A stretch of DNA of 64,000 bases from Streptomyces sp. NBC_01276 (GCF_041435355.1 NZ_CP108442.1:1798001-1862000); one strand, 5' to 3'; counted from the stretch's first letter, positions 1 through 9,731 are shown. A program made the numbers and translations. Notes: generated from the sequence alone by a model not told the origin.

Positions 1-225
1 GTGGCCGACGTCAGCGGGACGGGCGTACGGATGGCCCTGGCCGGCGGCCTCGTGGTGCACGACCCCGACTCGGAGGCGGGACGGGCGGCTTCGGCGCGCG
101 CGGCCCCCGCAGTGGCGGCGGCGTCGCGGCCGGACCCGTACGCGACGGTCCACGGGGGCGACAGGGGCCGGCACCGCTTCCTGCGGGCACCGAGGCGGAC
201 GGAGCCGCCGGCGCGGGACCGGTGA
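1..225 (+). CDS. possible 3' end of a gene entering from the left
   Basis: An open frame runs from the window edge to a TGA at 223-225 (74 codons visible). Almost every third codon position is G or C, which is what coding DNA looks like in this genome, and it points in the same direction as the next gene. The residues are Ala/Arg/Gly-rich and match no family I recognise; a GTG at position 1 is probably just an internal valine codon of a longer gene. The opposite strand is also open here, so this could be a chance frame. Confidence 0.3.
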   Translation: MADVSGTGVRMALAGGLVVHDPDSEAGRAASARAAPAVAAASRPDPYATVHGGDRGRHRFLRAPRRTEPPARDR

Positions 226-333
226 CCCGTCCGGCCGACTCCGCGTGCACCGCGCGCGTTCCGGCCCCACCATGGGAGCCGAGCGGGAGCTGACGGAGGG
301 TTACACCCGTACGCCACGCCCGGCGCGAGCCGA

Positions 334-349
334 ATCTCATATCTGAGAT
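334..349 (+). promoter_or_regulatory. inverted repeat upstream of the XRE-MurA gene (candidate operator)
   Basis: ATCTCA-TATC-TGAGAT is a perfect 6-bp inverted repeat ending 11 nt before the ATG of the fused HTH/MurA gene. No clear Shine-Dalgarno sequence separates it from the ATG, and a weak -10-like TACGGT (349-354) would place the start of transcription at the ATG. The downstream protein carries an XRE DNA-binding domain, so autoregulation is a natural hypothesis, but that is inference. Confidence 0.45.
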
Positions 350-360
350 ACGGTGCACCC

Positions 361-1890
361 ATGGCAGACGACTACCTCGTACGCATCGGCAAGCTCATCC
401 GTGACGCCCGGCAACACCGCGGCTGGACACAGAGTCAGCTCGCCGACGCACTCGGCACCAGCCAGAGCGCCGTGAACCGCATCGAACGCGGCAACCAGAA
501 CATCAGCCTTGAGATGATCGCCCGCATCGGGGAAGCCCTCGACAGCGAGATCGTCTCCCTGGGCTACGCCGGGCCGATGCACCTGCGCGTCGTGGGCGGC
601 CGTCGCCTGTCCGGTGCCATCGACGTCAAGACGAGCAAGAACGCGTGCGTCGCCCTGCTGTGCGCCACGCTGCTCAACAAGGGCCGTACGGTGCTGCGCC
701 GGGTGGCGCGCATCGAGGAGGTCTACCGGCTCCTCGAAGTCCTGAACTCCATCGGCGTCCGCACCCGCTGGATCAACGAGGGCGTGGACCTGGAGATCGT
801 CCCGCCGGCCCGTCTCGACATGGACGCCATGGACGCGGACGCGGCCCGCCGCACCCGCAGCATCATCATGTTCCTGGGCCCCCTGCTGCACCGGATGGAC
901 CACTTCCGCCTGCCGTACGCCGGCGGCTGCGACCTCGGCACCCGGACCATCGAGCCGCACATGATCGCCCTGCGCCGCTTCGGCCTGGACATCACCGCGA
1001 CCGAGGGCATCTACCACGCGCAGGTCGAGGCCGGGGTCTCCCCCGACCGCCCGATCGTGCTGACCGAGCGCGGGGACACGGTCACCGAGAACGCCCTGCT
1101 GGCCGCGGCCCGCCACGACGGCGTGTCGGTCATCCGCAACGCCTCCTCCAACTACATGGTCCAGGACCTCTGCTTCTTCCTGGAGGCGCTGGGCGTCAAG
1201 GTCGAGGGCATCGGCACCACCACGCTCACCGTCCACGGCGTCCCCGTCATCGACGTCGACGTGGACTACTCCCCCTCGGAGGACCCGGTCGAGGCGATGA
1301 GCCTGCTCGCCGCCGCCGTCGTCACCGAGTCGGAGCTGACGATCCGCCGGGTCCCGATCGAGTTCATGGAGATCGAGCTCGCGGTGCTGGAGGAGATGGG
1401 CCTCGACCACGACCGCTCCGCGGAGTACGTGGCCGACAACGGCCGCACCCGCCTGGTCGACCTCACGGTCCGCCCCTCGAAGCTCGAAGCGCCGATCGAC
1501 AAGATCCACCCGATGCCCTTCCCCGGGCTGAACATCGACAACGTCCCGTTCTTCGCCGCCATCGCCGCGGTCGCCCAGGGCCAGACCCTGATCCACGACT
1601 GGGTGTACGACAACCGGGCCATCTACCTGACCGACCTCAACCGCCTCGGCGGCCGCCTCCAGCTCCTGGACCCGCACCGCGTCCTGGTCGAGGGCCCCAC
1701 CCGCTGGCGCGCCGCCGAGATGATGTGCCCGCCGGCCCTGCGCCCGGCGGTGGTCGTCCTGCTCGCCATGATGGCGGCCGAGGGCACCTCGGTGCTGCGC
1801 AACGTCTACGTCATCAACCGCGGCTACGAGGAGCTCGCCGAGCGCCTCAACTCCGTGGGCGCCCAGATCGAGATCTTCCGCGACATCTGA
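361..1890 (+). CDS. MurA-type enolpyruvyl transferase with N-terminal XRE helix-turn-helix domain
   Basis: This 509-residue protein joins an XRE-type helix-turn-helix (about residues 8-65, with the TSQSAVNRIERG recognition region) to a full UDP-N-acetylglucosamine 1-carboxyvinyltransferase fold (about 73-505). MurA transfers enolpyruvate from PEP to UDP-GlcNAc, the first committed step of peptidoglycan synthesis. Active-site residues look intact: K93-N94 (the KN pair of MurA), the PEP-binding and fosfomycin-target cysteine C190 in GGCDLGTR, R195, an Asp in LNIDN and an Arg in PALRP. Ordinary MurA is about 420-450 residues and lacks the DNA-binding domain, so this is likely a second, specialised MurA. 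A strong terminator follows. Whether it is catalytic, regulatory or both cannot be settled from sequence. Confidence 0.9.
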   Translation: MADDYLVRIGKLIRDARQHRGWTQSQLADALGTSQSAVNRIERGNQNISLEMIARIGEALDSEIVSLGYAGPMHLRVVGGRRLSGAIDVKTSKNACVALLCATLLNKGRTVLRRVARIEEVYRLLEVLNSIGVRTRWINEGVDLEIVPPARLDMDAMDADAARRTRSIIMFLGPLLHRMDHFRLPYAGGCDLGTRTIEPHMIALRRFGLDITATEGIYHAQVEAGVSPDRPIVLTERGDTVTENALLAAARHDGVSVIRNASSNYMVQDLCFFLEALGVKVEGIGTTTLTVHGVPVIDVDVDYSPSEDPVEAMSLLAAAVVTESELTIRRVPIEFMEIELAVLEEMGLDHDRSAEYVADNGRTRLVDLTVRPSKLEAPIDKIHPMPFPGLNIDNVPFFAAIAAVAQGQTLIHDWVYDNRAIYLTDLNRLGGRLQLLDPHRVLVEGPTRWRAAEMMCPPALRPAVVVLLAMMAAEGTSVLRNVYVINRGYEELAERLNSVGAQIEIFRDI

Positions 1891-1938
1891 GGATCAGGGC
1901 ATACCGGGACCGACCGGGACACGGTTCGTCACCCGGAC

Positions 1939-1976
1939 GAGGCCCCATCGCTCTTCGCGGAGAGCGATGGGGCCTC
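1939..1976. terminator. bidirectional terminator between convergent genes
   Basis: A perfect 16-bp stem (1939-1954 with 1961-1976) closes a 6-nt TCGCGG loop and is followed by a T-containing tail (GTTCCGTTC). It lies between the convergent XRE-MurA and IMP dehydrogenase genes and can serve both. Confidence 0.85.
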
Positions 1977-2030
1977 GTTCCGTTCGGGAGGCCGGCGCGC
2001 GACCCGCACCCGCGTGGCCTGCGCCTACGC

Positions 2031-3527
2031 CTACGCCACGGTCGCCGGGGTGTCCCGCAGGGTGACGTTGGCGTGGCTCTCCTGGAAGCTCTGGTCGGAG
2101 ACCAGGGTCAGCCGGGCCGTGGACTGGAGCTCCGCGAGGGTGGCGGAGCCGCAGGACACCATCGTGGTCTTGAGCTTGGCGATGGTCAGGGCGAGCCCTT
2201 CGTTGAGGTCGCCGGCGTAGGGGACGTAGCCGTCGACGCCCTCCTCGAAGATCAGGCCCTGGCCGCCCTGGCCGTAGCGCTGCCAGTTGCGGGCCCGGTT
2301 CGACCCCTCGCCCCAGTACTCCTTCACGAAGCCGTCCCGGGTGGGGAGCTTCGCGCCGGCGGCCTGGTCGAAGCGGGCGAAGTAGCGCCCCATCATGACG
2401 AAGTCGGCTCCCATCGCCAGCGCCAGGGCCACGTGGTAGTCGTGCACCAGACCGCCGTCGGAGCAGATCGGCACGTACTCGCCGGTGCGCTCGCGGAAGG
2501 CGTCCCTGGCCGCGGCGACGTCCAGCACCGCGCTGGCCTGGCCGCGGCCGATGCCCTTCTGGTCGCGGGTGATGCAGATGGAGCCGCCGCCGACGCCGAC
2601 CTTGACGAAGTCCGCTCCGGCCTCGGCGAGGAAGGTGAACGCTTCCCCGTCGACCACGTTGCCGCCGCCGACCGGGATCTCCGGGTAGTTCTTCTTCACC
2701 CAGGTCAGGGCTTGGGCCTGCCAGTCGCTGTAGCCGTCGGAGGAGTCGAAGCACAGGGCGTCCGCGCCCGCCTCCAACAGGGCGGGGACGCGCTCCCGGT
2801 AGTCGTGGGTGTTGACGCCCGCACCCACGCGCAGGCGTTTGGCGCCGTCCACGGCCTGGTTCGGGAAGCGCTTGTTGTCCGCGTAGTCGGACCGGAACAC
2901 CAGGTACTGCAGGTGGCCCTCGGCGTCCACCACGGGGAGGCAGTCCAGCCGCTGGTCCCACAGCCGGGCGTTGGCCTCGGAGAGCGTGGTGTCGGCCCCG
3001 GCGTGGGGCAGGTCGGCGATGGGGGTCATCCGACCGCCCACCGGACCGTCGAGGTCATGGCGCCGGGGGTGGAAGTCGCGGGAGGTGACCAGGCCGAGCA
3101 GACGCCCGGTGGCACTGCCGTCGTGGGTGACCGCGGCGGTGCTGTGGCCGGTGCGTTCCATGACGGCGACCAGGTGGCTCAGGCTGTCGTCGGGGCGGAC
3201 GTTGGTGTCGCTGGTGACGAACCCCGCCTTGAAGTTCTTCACCTGGCGGACGGCCGCGGCCTGGTCCTCCATCGACTGGTTGTGGTGCAGGAAGCTCAGA
3301 CCGCCGTTGCGCGCGAGCGCGATCGCGAGTTCCGGTGTACTGACGGCCTGCATGATCGCGGACGTGAACGGGGAGCCGAGCTCGATCGCCGACCGCTCTC
3401 CCACGACGTGCCGCACCAGGGGCGTGCGCAGGTCGACCGTCGCCGACGAGCAGTCGGTCCTGGTCCTGTTCGGCAAGAGCAGGAACTCGTTGAACGTTCT
3501 TGAGACCTCGGCGATGATCTGTGCCAC
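2031..3527 (-). CDS. guaB: IMP dehydrogenase, Tritrichomonas-like subfamily
   Basis: IMP dehydrogenase oxidises IMP to XMP with NAD+, the first step of GMP synthesis. The 498-residue protein has the split TIM barrel with a two-CBS insert (about residues 100-215), the catalytic loop [18 protein letters not shown] with Cys318, the flap around RARNWQRY and the [12 protein letters not shown] segment. These exact signatures resemble the Tritrichomonas foetus enzyme and related bacterial forms more than the usual actinobacterial GuaB2 (GSICTTR, about 500 residues), so this is probably an additional isozyme. The GTG start at 3527 is chosen because AGGAGGA sits just upstream; a much longer frame in the same register is not used. 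It converges on XRE-MurA and diverges from the P450. Confidence 0.9.
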   Translation of the reverse strand: MAQIIAEVSRTFNEFLLLPNRTRTDCSSATVDLRTPLVRHVVGERSAIELGSPFTSAIMQAVSTPELAIALARNGGLSFLHHNQSMEDQAAAVRQVKNFKAGFVTSDTNVRPDDSLSHLVAVMERTGHSTAAVTHDGSATGRLLGLVTSRDFHPRRHDLDGPVGGRMTPIADLPHAGADTTLSEANARLWDQRLDCLPVVDAEGHLQYLVFRSDYADNKRFPNQAVDGAKRLRVGAGVNTHDYRERVPALLEAGADALCFDSSDGYSDWQAQALTWVKKNYPEIPVGGGNVVDGEAFTFLAEAGADFVKVGVGGGSICITRDQKGIGRGQASAVLDVAAARDAFRERTGEYVPICSDGGLVHDYHVALALAMGADFVMMGRYFARFDQAAGAKLPTRDGFVKEYWGEGSNRARNWQRYGQGGQGLIFEEGVDGYVPYAGDLNEGLALTIAKLKTTMVSCGSATLAELQSTARLTLVSDQSFQESHANVTLRDTPATVA

Positions 3528-3929
3528 GCGTTCCTCCTGGCCCGTCGACCGGGGCCCGACTGCCCGGCCGTGAAGACCGCCCCGGTTTCCCGAGCCCCGG
3601 GCAGGAGGTGCCGGCATGGCGGCCGTAGGGGTGCCACGCGTGGTGGCAGAGCCCTGACCCGCCCGTGGGTCGAACCGGGTGCGGTCGTGATCCGACACCC
3701 TATCGACTGTCCCGTCACCGAACGAATCCCGCCCCTTCACCTCCGATCGCCTTTCGTGGGTGGCTCGTTCGGGCCCTCGGCCCGCTCGGTCGTGCCCGGT
3801 GGCAGGGGGCGGGGTCAGCCGATCGCAGGCTCGGCAGCGGTTTTCGGTCAGGTGGCCGGAGAAAGGCCTCGTCGGGGCGGGGCGGGGGCGGCAGAATCGG
3901 CCGCCGGTACGGTTTCGAGGGGGGCGGTC
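3528..3929. other. 402-bp divergent intergenic region
   Basis: This stretch separates the start of the IMP dehydrogenase from the divergent P450. Apart from the AGGAGG Shine-Dalgarno of the former (about 3530-3538) and a purine-rich CGAGGGGGG just before the P450 ATG, I see no palindrome, gene or recognisable operator. Confidence 0.5.
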
Positions 3930-5324
3930 ATGACAGTGGGAACAGAGCACGGAGCGGACGCGGGCACGGAGGTCCCCGCTCTGGAGGGCCTCCCGTTGCT
4001 CGGGTCGCTCCTCGACCTGAAGTCGGACTCCCTGGGCACCTATCTGCGCGCCCGCCGGCGGCACGGGGACGTCGTGCGGATCCCGGCCGGTCCGCCCGGA
4101 CTGCGCGCCGAGCTGTACTGCGTCTTCTCCGCGGAGGGCGCCCAGCGGGTGCTGGCCACCGAGTCCGCCAACTTCCGCAAGGACAACCCCTTCTACCAGG
4201 AGATCCGGGAGTCCTTCGGCAACGGCCTGCTGACCAGCCAGGACGAGGACTACCTGCGACAGCGCCGGCTCGTGCAGCCGCTGTTCACCCGCAAGCGGGT
4301 GGACGGCTACGCCGACGCCGTCGCCACCGAGACCGCGAGCACCCTCGCCGGCTGGGAGGACGGCGGTGACGGGGTCGTCGACGTCGGCGAGGAGATGACG
4401 CACCTGGCCCTGCGCGCCGTGGCCCGGATCCTCTTCGGCACCGACGTGGACGCCACCGTGGACGTCGTGGACCGCTGCTTCCCCGTCATCACGGAGTACG
4501 TGCTGCGCCGCGGCTACTCCCCCGCCAACGTGCCGCGCGGCTGGCCGACCCCGGGCAACCGGCGGGCGGCGGCGGCGATGGAGGAGCTGTACGCCGTCTG
4601 CGACGGGATCATCTCGGCGCGCCGTGACGCCCCGGACGGGCGGGGGGCGGGAGGCGAGGACCTGCTGACCCTGCTCGCCGCCACCCGGAGCGCGGACGAC
4701 GGAGGCTTCGACGCGGCCGAACTCCGCGACCAGGTACTGATCTTCCTGCTGGCCGGCCACGAGACGACCGCCACCTCGCTGGCCTTCGCCCTGCACCTGC
4801 TCGGCCGCCACCCCGAGGAACAGGCGCGGGCCCGCGAGGAGGTCTCCCGCGTGCTGGGCGACCGCCCGCCGCAGGCCGCCGACCTGGACCGGCTCCCGTA
4901 CCTCACCCAGGTGCTCAAGGAGGCGATGCGGCTCTACCCGGCCGCCCCCGTCATCGGCCGCGAGGCCGTGGCCACCACCGTGATCGACGGCCACACCGTC
5001 CCGGCGGGCGCCACCGTGATCCTGGCGCCCTGGGTGACGCACCGCCACCCCCGGTACTGGAGCGACCCGGACCGTTTCGATCCCGGCCGCTTCACCCCGG
5101 AGGCGGAGGCGGCCCGCCCCCGCTACGCCTGGTTCCCGTTCGGTGGCGGCCCGCGCGCCTGCATCGGGCAGCACTTCTCGATGCTGGAGTCGGTGATCGC
5201 GCTGGCGATGGTCCTGCGCGCCTACGAGTTCGAGGCGGTGGACACCGAGGTGCCGGTGAGCGCCGGGATCACCCTGCGCACGACGGGCCCGGCCCGCTGC
5301 CGGATCCGCCGCGTCCGGACCTGA
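3930..5324 (+). CDS. cytochrome P450
   Basis: A 464-residue soluble bacterial P450. The I-helix oxygen-activation motif AGHETT (about 275-280), the K-helix ExxR in KEAMR (about 330) and the heme-binding loop [11 protein letters not shown] with its thiolate cysteine (about 411) are all present, so it should be an active mono-oxygenase. The start at 3930 is preferred because it is preceded by GAGGGGG and gives the usual length; upstream codons in frame look non-coding. No ferredoxin or reductase gene lies next to it, so it would borrow redox partners. The substrate is unknown; the overall style is E-class rather than the common CYP105/CYP107 type of Streptomyces antibiotic pathways. Confidence 0.9.
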   Translation: MTVGTEHGADAGTEVPALEGLPLLGSLLDLKSDSLGTYLRARRRHGDVVRIPAGPPGLRAELYCVFSAEGAQRVLATESANFRKDNPFYQEIRESFGNGLLTSQDEDYLRQRRLVQPLFTRKRVDGYADAVATETASTLAGWEDGGDGVVDVGEEMTHLALRAVARILFGTDVDATVDVVDRCFPVITEYVLRRGYSPANVPRGWPTPGNRRAAAAMEELYAVCDGIISARRDAPDGRGAGGEDLLTLLAATRSADDGGFDAAELRDQVLIFLLAGHETTATSLAFALHLLGRHPEEQARAREEVSRVLGDRPPQAADLDRLPYLTQVLKEAMRLYPAAPVIGREAVATTVIDGHTVPAGATVILAPWVTHRHPRYWSDPDRFDPGRFTPEAEAARPRYAWFPFGGGPRACIGQHFSMLESVIALAMVLRAYEFEAVDTEVPVSAGITLRTTGPARCRIRRVRT

Positions 5325-5331
5325 GCCGGGA

Positions 5332-5904
5332 TCAGCGGTAGTCGTCGGGGTGGTCCTGCATCCAGGTGTTGATCTCGTCGCGGGTGCCGATGAGGGTGCT
5401 CTGGTGCTTCTTCAGGTTCTCGAAGGTGCGGTCGCCGCCGAGCTCCCGGTCGAGCTTCGCCACGGCGGCGATCGGCTCGGGGAAGTGGCCGGGGCCCTTC
5501 GGGTCGGCCTTCATCGCGCGGTCCATCCGGTGGAGTTCGTCGTGGACCCGGCCGAGGAAGTAGGCGCAGTTCCCCGGGGTGCAGGATTCGCCCAGGGTGG
5601 CCTGGAGCCCGGCGAAGGCGTCCCGGACCTTCTCCGGCCCGGGGGCGGGCGCGCCGCCGTCGGCCGGAGCCGACATGGACGGGGTGCTCCCCGGCACGCG
5701 GGGCGAAGGCGGTGCGCTCGCGGCGGACGGGCCGGACGGGTCGGACGCCGTCGACGGGACCGTGCCCGGTGAGGCGGCCGACGCCGGCGACGGGGCCGAG
5801 GAGGCCTTCGGCGCGGCGTCGTTGCCGCAGGCCGCGGTGAGGACGGCCAGGGACAGCGCCAGTACGGCGGTGGTCGCCCGTCGGGCGGTGGTGGATCTGG
5901 GCAT
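5332..5904 (-). CDS. secreted lipoprotein of unknown function
   Basis: The 190-residue product begins with an arginine-rich n-region and a hydrophobic helix ending in a lipobox (LTAAC, Cys about 26), so it should be lipid-anchored outside the membrane. About 65 residues of Ala/Ser/Pro-rich linker follow, then a roughly 100-residue folded domain with two cysteines (SCTPGNC) that probably form a disulfide, and several His/Asp/Glu-rich helices. I do not recognise the family. It converges on the P450 with only 7 nt between stops and is followed upstream by the MFS exporter on the same strand (32-nt gap), so they may be co-transcribed. Confidence 0.8.
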   Translation of the reverse strand: MPRSTTARRATTAVLALSLAVLTAACGNDAAPKASSAPSPASAASPGTVPSTASDPSGPSAASAPPSPRVPGSTPSMSAPADGGAPAPGPEKVRDAFAGLQATLGESCTPGNCAYFLGRVHDELHRMDRAMKADPKGPGHFPEPIAAVAKLDRELGGDRTFENLKKHQSTLIGTRDEINTWMQDHPDDYR

Positions 5905-5936
5905 CGGATTCCCCCCGAAGTCGATGATCTACGACC

Positions 5937-7502
5937 CTACCCGCCCGTTTCCCCCTGGACGGCCGCCGGGGTGTGGTTCCCCTGGAGCCGCGCGAGGTCG
6001 GAGGGCCGGACCTGGATCACGAAGAGGGCGATGGCCGCACCGATCAGGGTGAAGGCCGCGGCCGCCACGAAGGCCGTGCTCACGCCGGAGGTGAGCACCT
6101 GGTCGGCCCAGGGCTTGGGGAGCTGGTGGGTGTGTGCGAAGAGGAGCTTCTGCGCGGGGGTGGAGGAGGTCAGGAAGTCCGGGACCTGCTCCTTGGCCTC
6201 GTTGCGGCTGGCCGTGCCGAACACGGTCACCAGGATGGAGAGGCCGAGCGAGCCGCCGATCTGCTGCATCGTGTTGAGCAGGCCGGACGCGGCGCCCGAT
6301 TCCCGGTCGGGCACGTTGGACAGGGCCATCAGGGTCAGCGAGACGAACTGCAGGCCCATGCCGGTGGCGAAGACCAGCATCGGGCCGAGGATGCTGCCCG
6401 GGTACGTCGAGTCGACGTCGATCCGGGTCAGCCAGGCCAGCCCGGCCGCGCAGCACAGGGCTCCGGTGACCATGAAGGGTTTGGGCCCGAACCTGGGGAG
6501 CAGCTGCGAGGTGACGCCGGCCGCCATCGCGATCATCACGCTGACCGGGAGGAAGGCGAGCCCCGCCTGCAGCGGGCTGAAGCCGAGGACGTTCTGCACG
6601 AAGAGCGTGAGGAAGAAGAACATGCCGAAGATCGCGCAGGCGAGGAAGAGCATGATCCCGTAGGTGCCGGCCCGGTTGCGGTCGGCGAACATGTGCAGCG
6701 GGGTGATCGGCTGGGGCGAGCGCCGCTCGTTGAGGACGAACAGGGAGAGCAGGACCACGGCGGCGATGAAGGAGCCGATCGTGTAGGGGTCGTCCCAGCC
6801 CTCCTGGGACGCGCGGATGAACCCGTAGACGAGGGCGACCATGCCGGTGGTCGACAGCAGCGCGCCGGCGAGGTCGAAGTGTCCGGGATGGCGTTCGGAT
6901 TCGTGCAGGACCCGTGTCGCGAGCACGGCGATCAGCACGGCGATGGGGACGTTCACGAAGAACACCCAGCGCCAGTTGAGCCATTCGACGAGGACGCCGC
7001 CCGCGAGGAGGCCGATCGCACCGCCGCCCGCCGAGACGGCGGCGAACACGCCGAAGGCCCGGTTGCGGGCCGGGCCTTCACGGAAGGTGGTGGTGATCAG
7101 GGCGAGCGCGGTCGGCGAGGCGATGGCGCCGCCGACGCCCTGGAGGGCCCGTGCGGCCATCAGCTGGCCCTCGTTCTGGGCCAGGCCGCCGAGCAGGGAG
7201 GCCAGGCCGAAGAGCAGGACACCGAAGATGAAGACGCGCTTCCTGCCGAGGATGTCGCCGGTCCGCCCGCCGAGCAGGAGCAGTCCGCCGAAGGTGAGGG
7301 TGTACGCGTTGACCACCCAGGACAGGCTCTCCGTCGAGAAGTCGAGCGCGGTCTGGATGTGTGGTAGCGCGATGTTCACGATGGTGATGTCGAGAACGAC
7401 CATGAGCTGGCAGGAGGCGATCACGAACAGGGCCAGCCCTTTTCCGCCCCCTCGGACCGTGCCGTCGGTCCCCTTGTTGGTCGGCAGTGCGTTCGGGTCC
7501 AC
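5937..7502 (-). CDS. MFS drug exporter, DHA2 (EmrB/QacA) type
   Basis: A 521-residue major facilitator with an N-terminal cytoplasmic tail and about 14 hydrophobic segments, the layout of the EmrB/QacA proton-coupled multidrug exporters. Family motifs are visible: LDITIVNIALP in helix 1, GGRTGDILGRKR in the loop between helices 2 and 3 (motif A) and RALQGVGGA around helix 4. It should expel lipophilic or cationic compounds; the natural substrate is unknown. The GTG start at 7502 is the first plausible in-frame start. It diverges from the S9 peptidase across 100 bp that also carry the peptidase's operator. Confidence 0.88.
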   Translation of the reverse strand: MDPNALPTNKGTDGTVRGGGKGLALFVIASCQLMVVLDITIVNIALPHIQTALDFSTESLSWVVNAYTLTFGGLLLLGGRTGDILGRKRVFIFGVLLFGLASLLGGLAQNEGQLMAARALQGVGGAIASPTALALITTTFREGPARNRAFGVFAAVSAGGGAIGLLAGGVLVEWLNWRWVFFVNVPIAVLIAVLATRVLHESERHPGHFDLAGALLSTTGMVALVYGFIRASQEGWDDPYTIGSFIAAVVLLSLFVLNERRSPQPITPLHMFADRNRAGTYGIMLFLACAIFGMFFFLTLFVQNVLGFSPLQAGLAFLPVSVMIAMAAGVTSQLLPRFGPKPFMVTGALCCAAGLAWLTRIDVDSTYPGSILGPMLVFATGMGLQFVSLTLMALSNVPDRESGAASGLLNTMQQIGGSLGLSILVTVFGTASRNEAKEQVPDFLTSSTPAQKLLFAHTHQLPKPWADQVLTSGVSTAFVAAAAFTLIGAAIALFVIQVRPSDLARLQGNHTPAAVQGETGG

Positions 7503-7569
7503 TAGTCGACGCTATGCCCGCCCCCCGGGGGTCACCACTCGAACGGCCCAGTCCTCCGCCCCTCTCTAT

Positions 7570-7586
7570 GCCATGTGATATTGCAC
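7570..7586 (-). promoter_or_regulatory. 17-bp operator copy a (upstream of S9 peptidase)
   Basis: Read on the minus strand this is GTGCAATATCACATGGC, which fits the consensus GTRMAATNTCACATTNC shared by six sites in this window. On the plus strand it covers the end of a possible -35 (ATGCCA, 7568-7573) and most of a 17-bp spacer before CAGACT (7591-7596), which ends 6 nt before the peptidase ATG, suggesting a leaderless mRNA controlled by this site. Confidence 0.65.
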
Positions 7587-7602
7587 ATGTCAGACTGGGA
7601 TC

Positions 7603-9666
7603 ATGGACGACTTCCTCAGGCTCTCCGCCGACACGGCCCGGTTCACCCACGGAGCGCCCCGCGCCCTCGCCTTCGGCGACGACGGCCGCCTCCTGTGGTT
7701 CCTGCGCTCGACGGGGCCCACCGACGCCCTCGAAGCCCTGTGGGTGCTCGACACCGCCACCGGCACCGAAACCCTGCTCGCCGACCCCCGCGCGCTCTCC
7801 CACGAGCCCGGTGAACTCCCCGTCACCGAGAGGCGCCTGCGCGAGCGCACCCGGCTCGTCGCCGCCGGGATCGGCTCGTACGCCCTCTCCGGCGACGGGC
7901 GCAGCGCCGTCTTCCCCCTGTACGGGCGGCTCTTCCGGGTCACCTGGGACGGCATCGGCGGACCGGCCGGGATACCCTCCGCCGGCCCCGCCTTCGACCC
8001 CCGCCCCAACGCCGACGGATCGCGCACCGCGTACGTCGCCGACGACGCCCTCCACGTCGCCCCGGGCGGCCGGATCAGCCCCGACGACGGGGCCCGCTGG
8101 GGCGTCGCCGAGTTCGCCGCCGCCGAGGAGCTCGGCCGCGCCCGCGGCCACTGGTGGTCCCCGGACGGGATCACCCTGCTCGCCGCCCGGGTCGACGAGA
8201 GCGCCCTGCAGCGGCGCTGGTTCGCCGACCCCGCCCACCCGGAGCTGCCCGCCGAGGACTTCGCCTACCCCGAGGCGGGCGGCCCCAACGCCGACGTCCA
8301 GCTGTGGGTGCTGGGCCCGGACGGCAGCCGCGTGCGCGTCGCCTGGGACGCGACCACCCACCCCTACGTCTCGGACGCCGACTGGGAGTCGCCGACGGAG
8401 ATCCTGCTGACCGTCCAGGACCGGCTCCAGCGCAGCGTCCTGCTGCTCAGCGTCGATCCGGCCACCGGACGCACCCGGGAGCTGTCGGTCACCACGCACC
8501 CCCAGTGGGTGGACCCGCTGGTGCCCGGCACCCCGGCCCGGCTGCCCGACGGGCGGATGCTCACCGCCGCCGACACCCCCGGAGGGGCCGCGCGCGGCCT
8601 GGCCCTCGACGGGAAGCCGCTCACCGGTGACGGGATCCAGGTCCGCCGCGTGGCCGGGATCCACGAGGGCCGGCTCCTGATCGAGGCCGGACTGCGCGAC
8701 CCCTCCGAGCAGCAGGTGCTGCTGCTGGACCCGGACACCGGCGGGCTGACCCCGCTCGCCGACGGGCCCGGGGTGCACTCCGTACAGGCCTCCTCCGGGA
8801 CGCTGCTGCTGACCTCGGCCGACGCCGACGGCTTCCGGCGCACCGTGCGCACCGCCGACGGCCGCGCGTTCGTCCCCCGCGACCTGTCGGCGCCGCTGCC
8901 GTACCGGGTGGTCCCCGTGCTGGAGCGGGTCACGGAGCACGGCGTGCCCACCGCCCTCGTACTGCCGCGCGACCACGTCCCGGGGCGGCGGCTGCCCGTG
9001 CTGATGGACAGCTACGGCGGCCCCGGCTTCCAGGACGTGACCGCCGAGCCGCGCCGCTGGCAGGCCCGGCAGTGGTGGGCCGACCAGGGCTTCGCGGTGG
9101 TCACCGTCGACAACCGGGGCACCCCCTACGTCTCCCCCGCCTTCACCCACGCCATGTACCGGGGCTTCTCCGAGGTCACCCTGGAGGACCAGGTCGCGGC
9201 CCTGCGGGCCCTCGGCGCCCGCCACGGCGACCTGGACCTCGGCCGGGTCGGCGTACGCGGCTGGTCCTACGGCGGCTACCTGGCGGCGATGGCCGTACTG
9301 CGCCGCCCGGACGTCTTCCACGCGGCGGCCGCGGGGGCCGCTCCGACCGACTTCCGGCACTACGACACGGCGTACACCGAGCGGTACCTGGGGCTTCCGC
9401 AGGAACACCCCGAGGTGTACGAACGGGACTGCCTGCTCCCCGACGCGCCGCGGCTGACCCGGCCGCTGCTGCTGGTCACGGGCCTGGCCGACGACAACGT
9501 CCACCCCTCCCACACCCTGCGCCTGTCCCGCGCCCTGACCGACGCGGGCCGCCCCCACCACCTGCTGGCCCTGCCGGGCGTCACCCACATGACCCCGGGC
9601 GGGACCCGCGAGAAGGTGATGGCGCAGGAACTGGCGTTCTTCCGCCGCGAACTGGCCGTCTCCTAG
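7603..9666 (+). CDS. S9 family prolyl oligopeptidase (dipeptidyl peptidase IV-like)
   Basis: The 687-residue protein has a DPP-IV-type N-terminal beta-propeller (about residues 1-430) and a C-terminal alpha/beta-hydrolase domain with the serine-peptidase triad: Ser about 555 in GWSYGGY, Asp about 630 in LADDNVHP and His about 662 in GVTHM. No signal peptide is visible, so it should act in the cytoplasm on imported short peptides, cutting after proline-type residues. It shares its upstream operator with the peptide importer, collagenase and hydroxyproline genes, so its likely job is finishing the digestion of collagen-derived peptides. A strong terminator follows at 9676-9711. Confidence 0.9.
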   Translation: MDDFLRLSADTARFTHGAPRALAFGDDGRLLWFLRSTGPTDALEALWVLDTATGTETLLADPRALSHEPGELPVTERRLRERTRLVAAGIGSYALSGDGRSAVFPLYGRLFRVTWDGIGGPAGIPSAGPAFDPRPNADGSRTAYVADDALHVAPGGRISPDDGARWGVAEFAAAEELGRARGHWWSPDGITLLAARVDESALQRRWFADPAHPELPAEDFAYPEAGGPNADVQLWVLGPDGSRVRVAWDATTHPYVSDADWESPTEILLTVQDRLQRSVLLLSVDPATGRTRELSVTTHPQWVDPLVPGTPARLPDGRMLTAADTPGGAARGLALDGKPLTGDGIQVRRVAGIHEGRLLIEAGLRDPSEQQVLLLDPDTGGLTPLADGPGVHSVQASSGTLLLTSADADGFRRTVRTADGRAFVPRDLSAPLPYRVVPVLERVTEHGVPTALVLPRDHVPGRRLPVLMDSYGGPGFQDVTAEPRRWQARQWWADQGFAVVTVDNRGTPYVSPAFTHAMYRGFSEVTLEDQVAALRALGARHGDLDLGRVGVRGWSYGGYLAAMAVLRRPDVFHAAAAGAAPTDFRHYDTAYTERYLGLPQEHPEVYERDCLLPDAPRLTRPLLLVTGLADDNVHPSHTLRLSRALTDAGRPHHLLALPGVTHMTPGGTREKVMAQELAFFRRELAVS

Positions 9667-9675
9667 CGGTACGCG

Positions 9676-9711
9676 GAGGGCCCCGCGGACGGCTTCGTCC
9701 GCGGGGCCCTC
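9676..9711. terminator. bidirectional terminator
   Basis: A perfect 15-bp stem (9676-9690 with 9697-9711) with a GGCTTC loop is followed by TTTCTTCC. It lies between the convergent S9 peptidase and oligopeptide transporter operon. Confidence 0.88.
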
Positions 9712-9731
9712 TTTCTTCCCCTGGATCCCCG

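Noticed and set aside
645..3503. Very long open frame (952 codons) on the plus strand through MurA and IMP dehydrogenase
   Set aside because: It is Pro/Arg/Gly-rich, crosses a strong terminator and overlaps two well-supported genes; a typical antisense or shifted frame of high-GC DNA.
2031..5174. 1047-residue minus-strand frame covering IMP dehydrogenase and the P450
   Set aside because: Only the part from 3527 downward resembles a protein family; the N-terminal half is the antisense of the P450.
7078..9588. 836-residue minus-strand frame opposite the S9 peptidase
   Set aside because: Low-complexity Val/Gly/Arg sequence with no domain; the plus-strand S9 protein has a complete catalytic triad.
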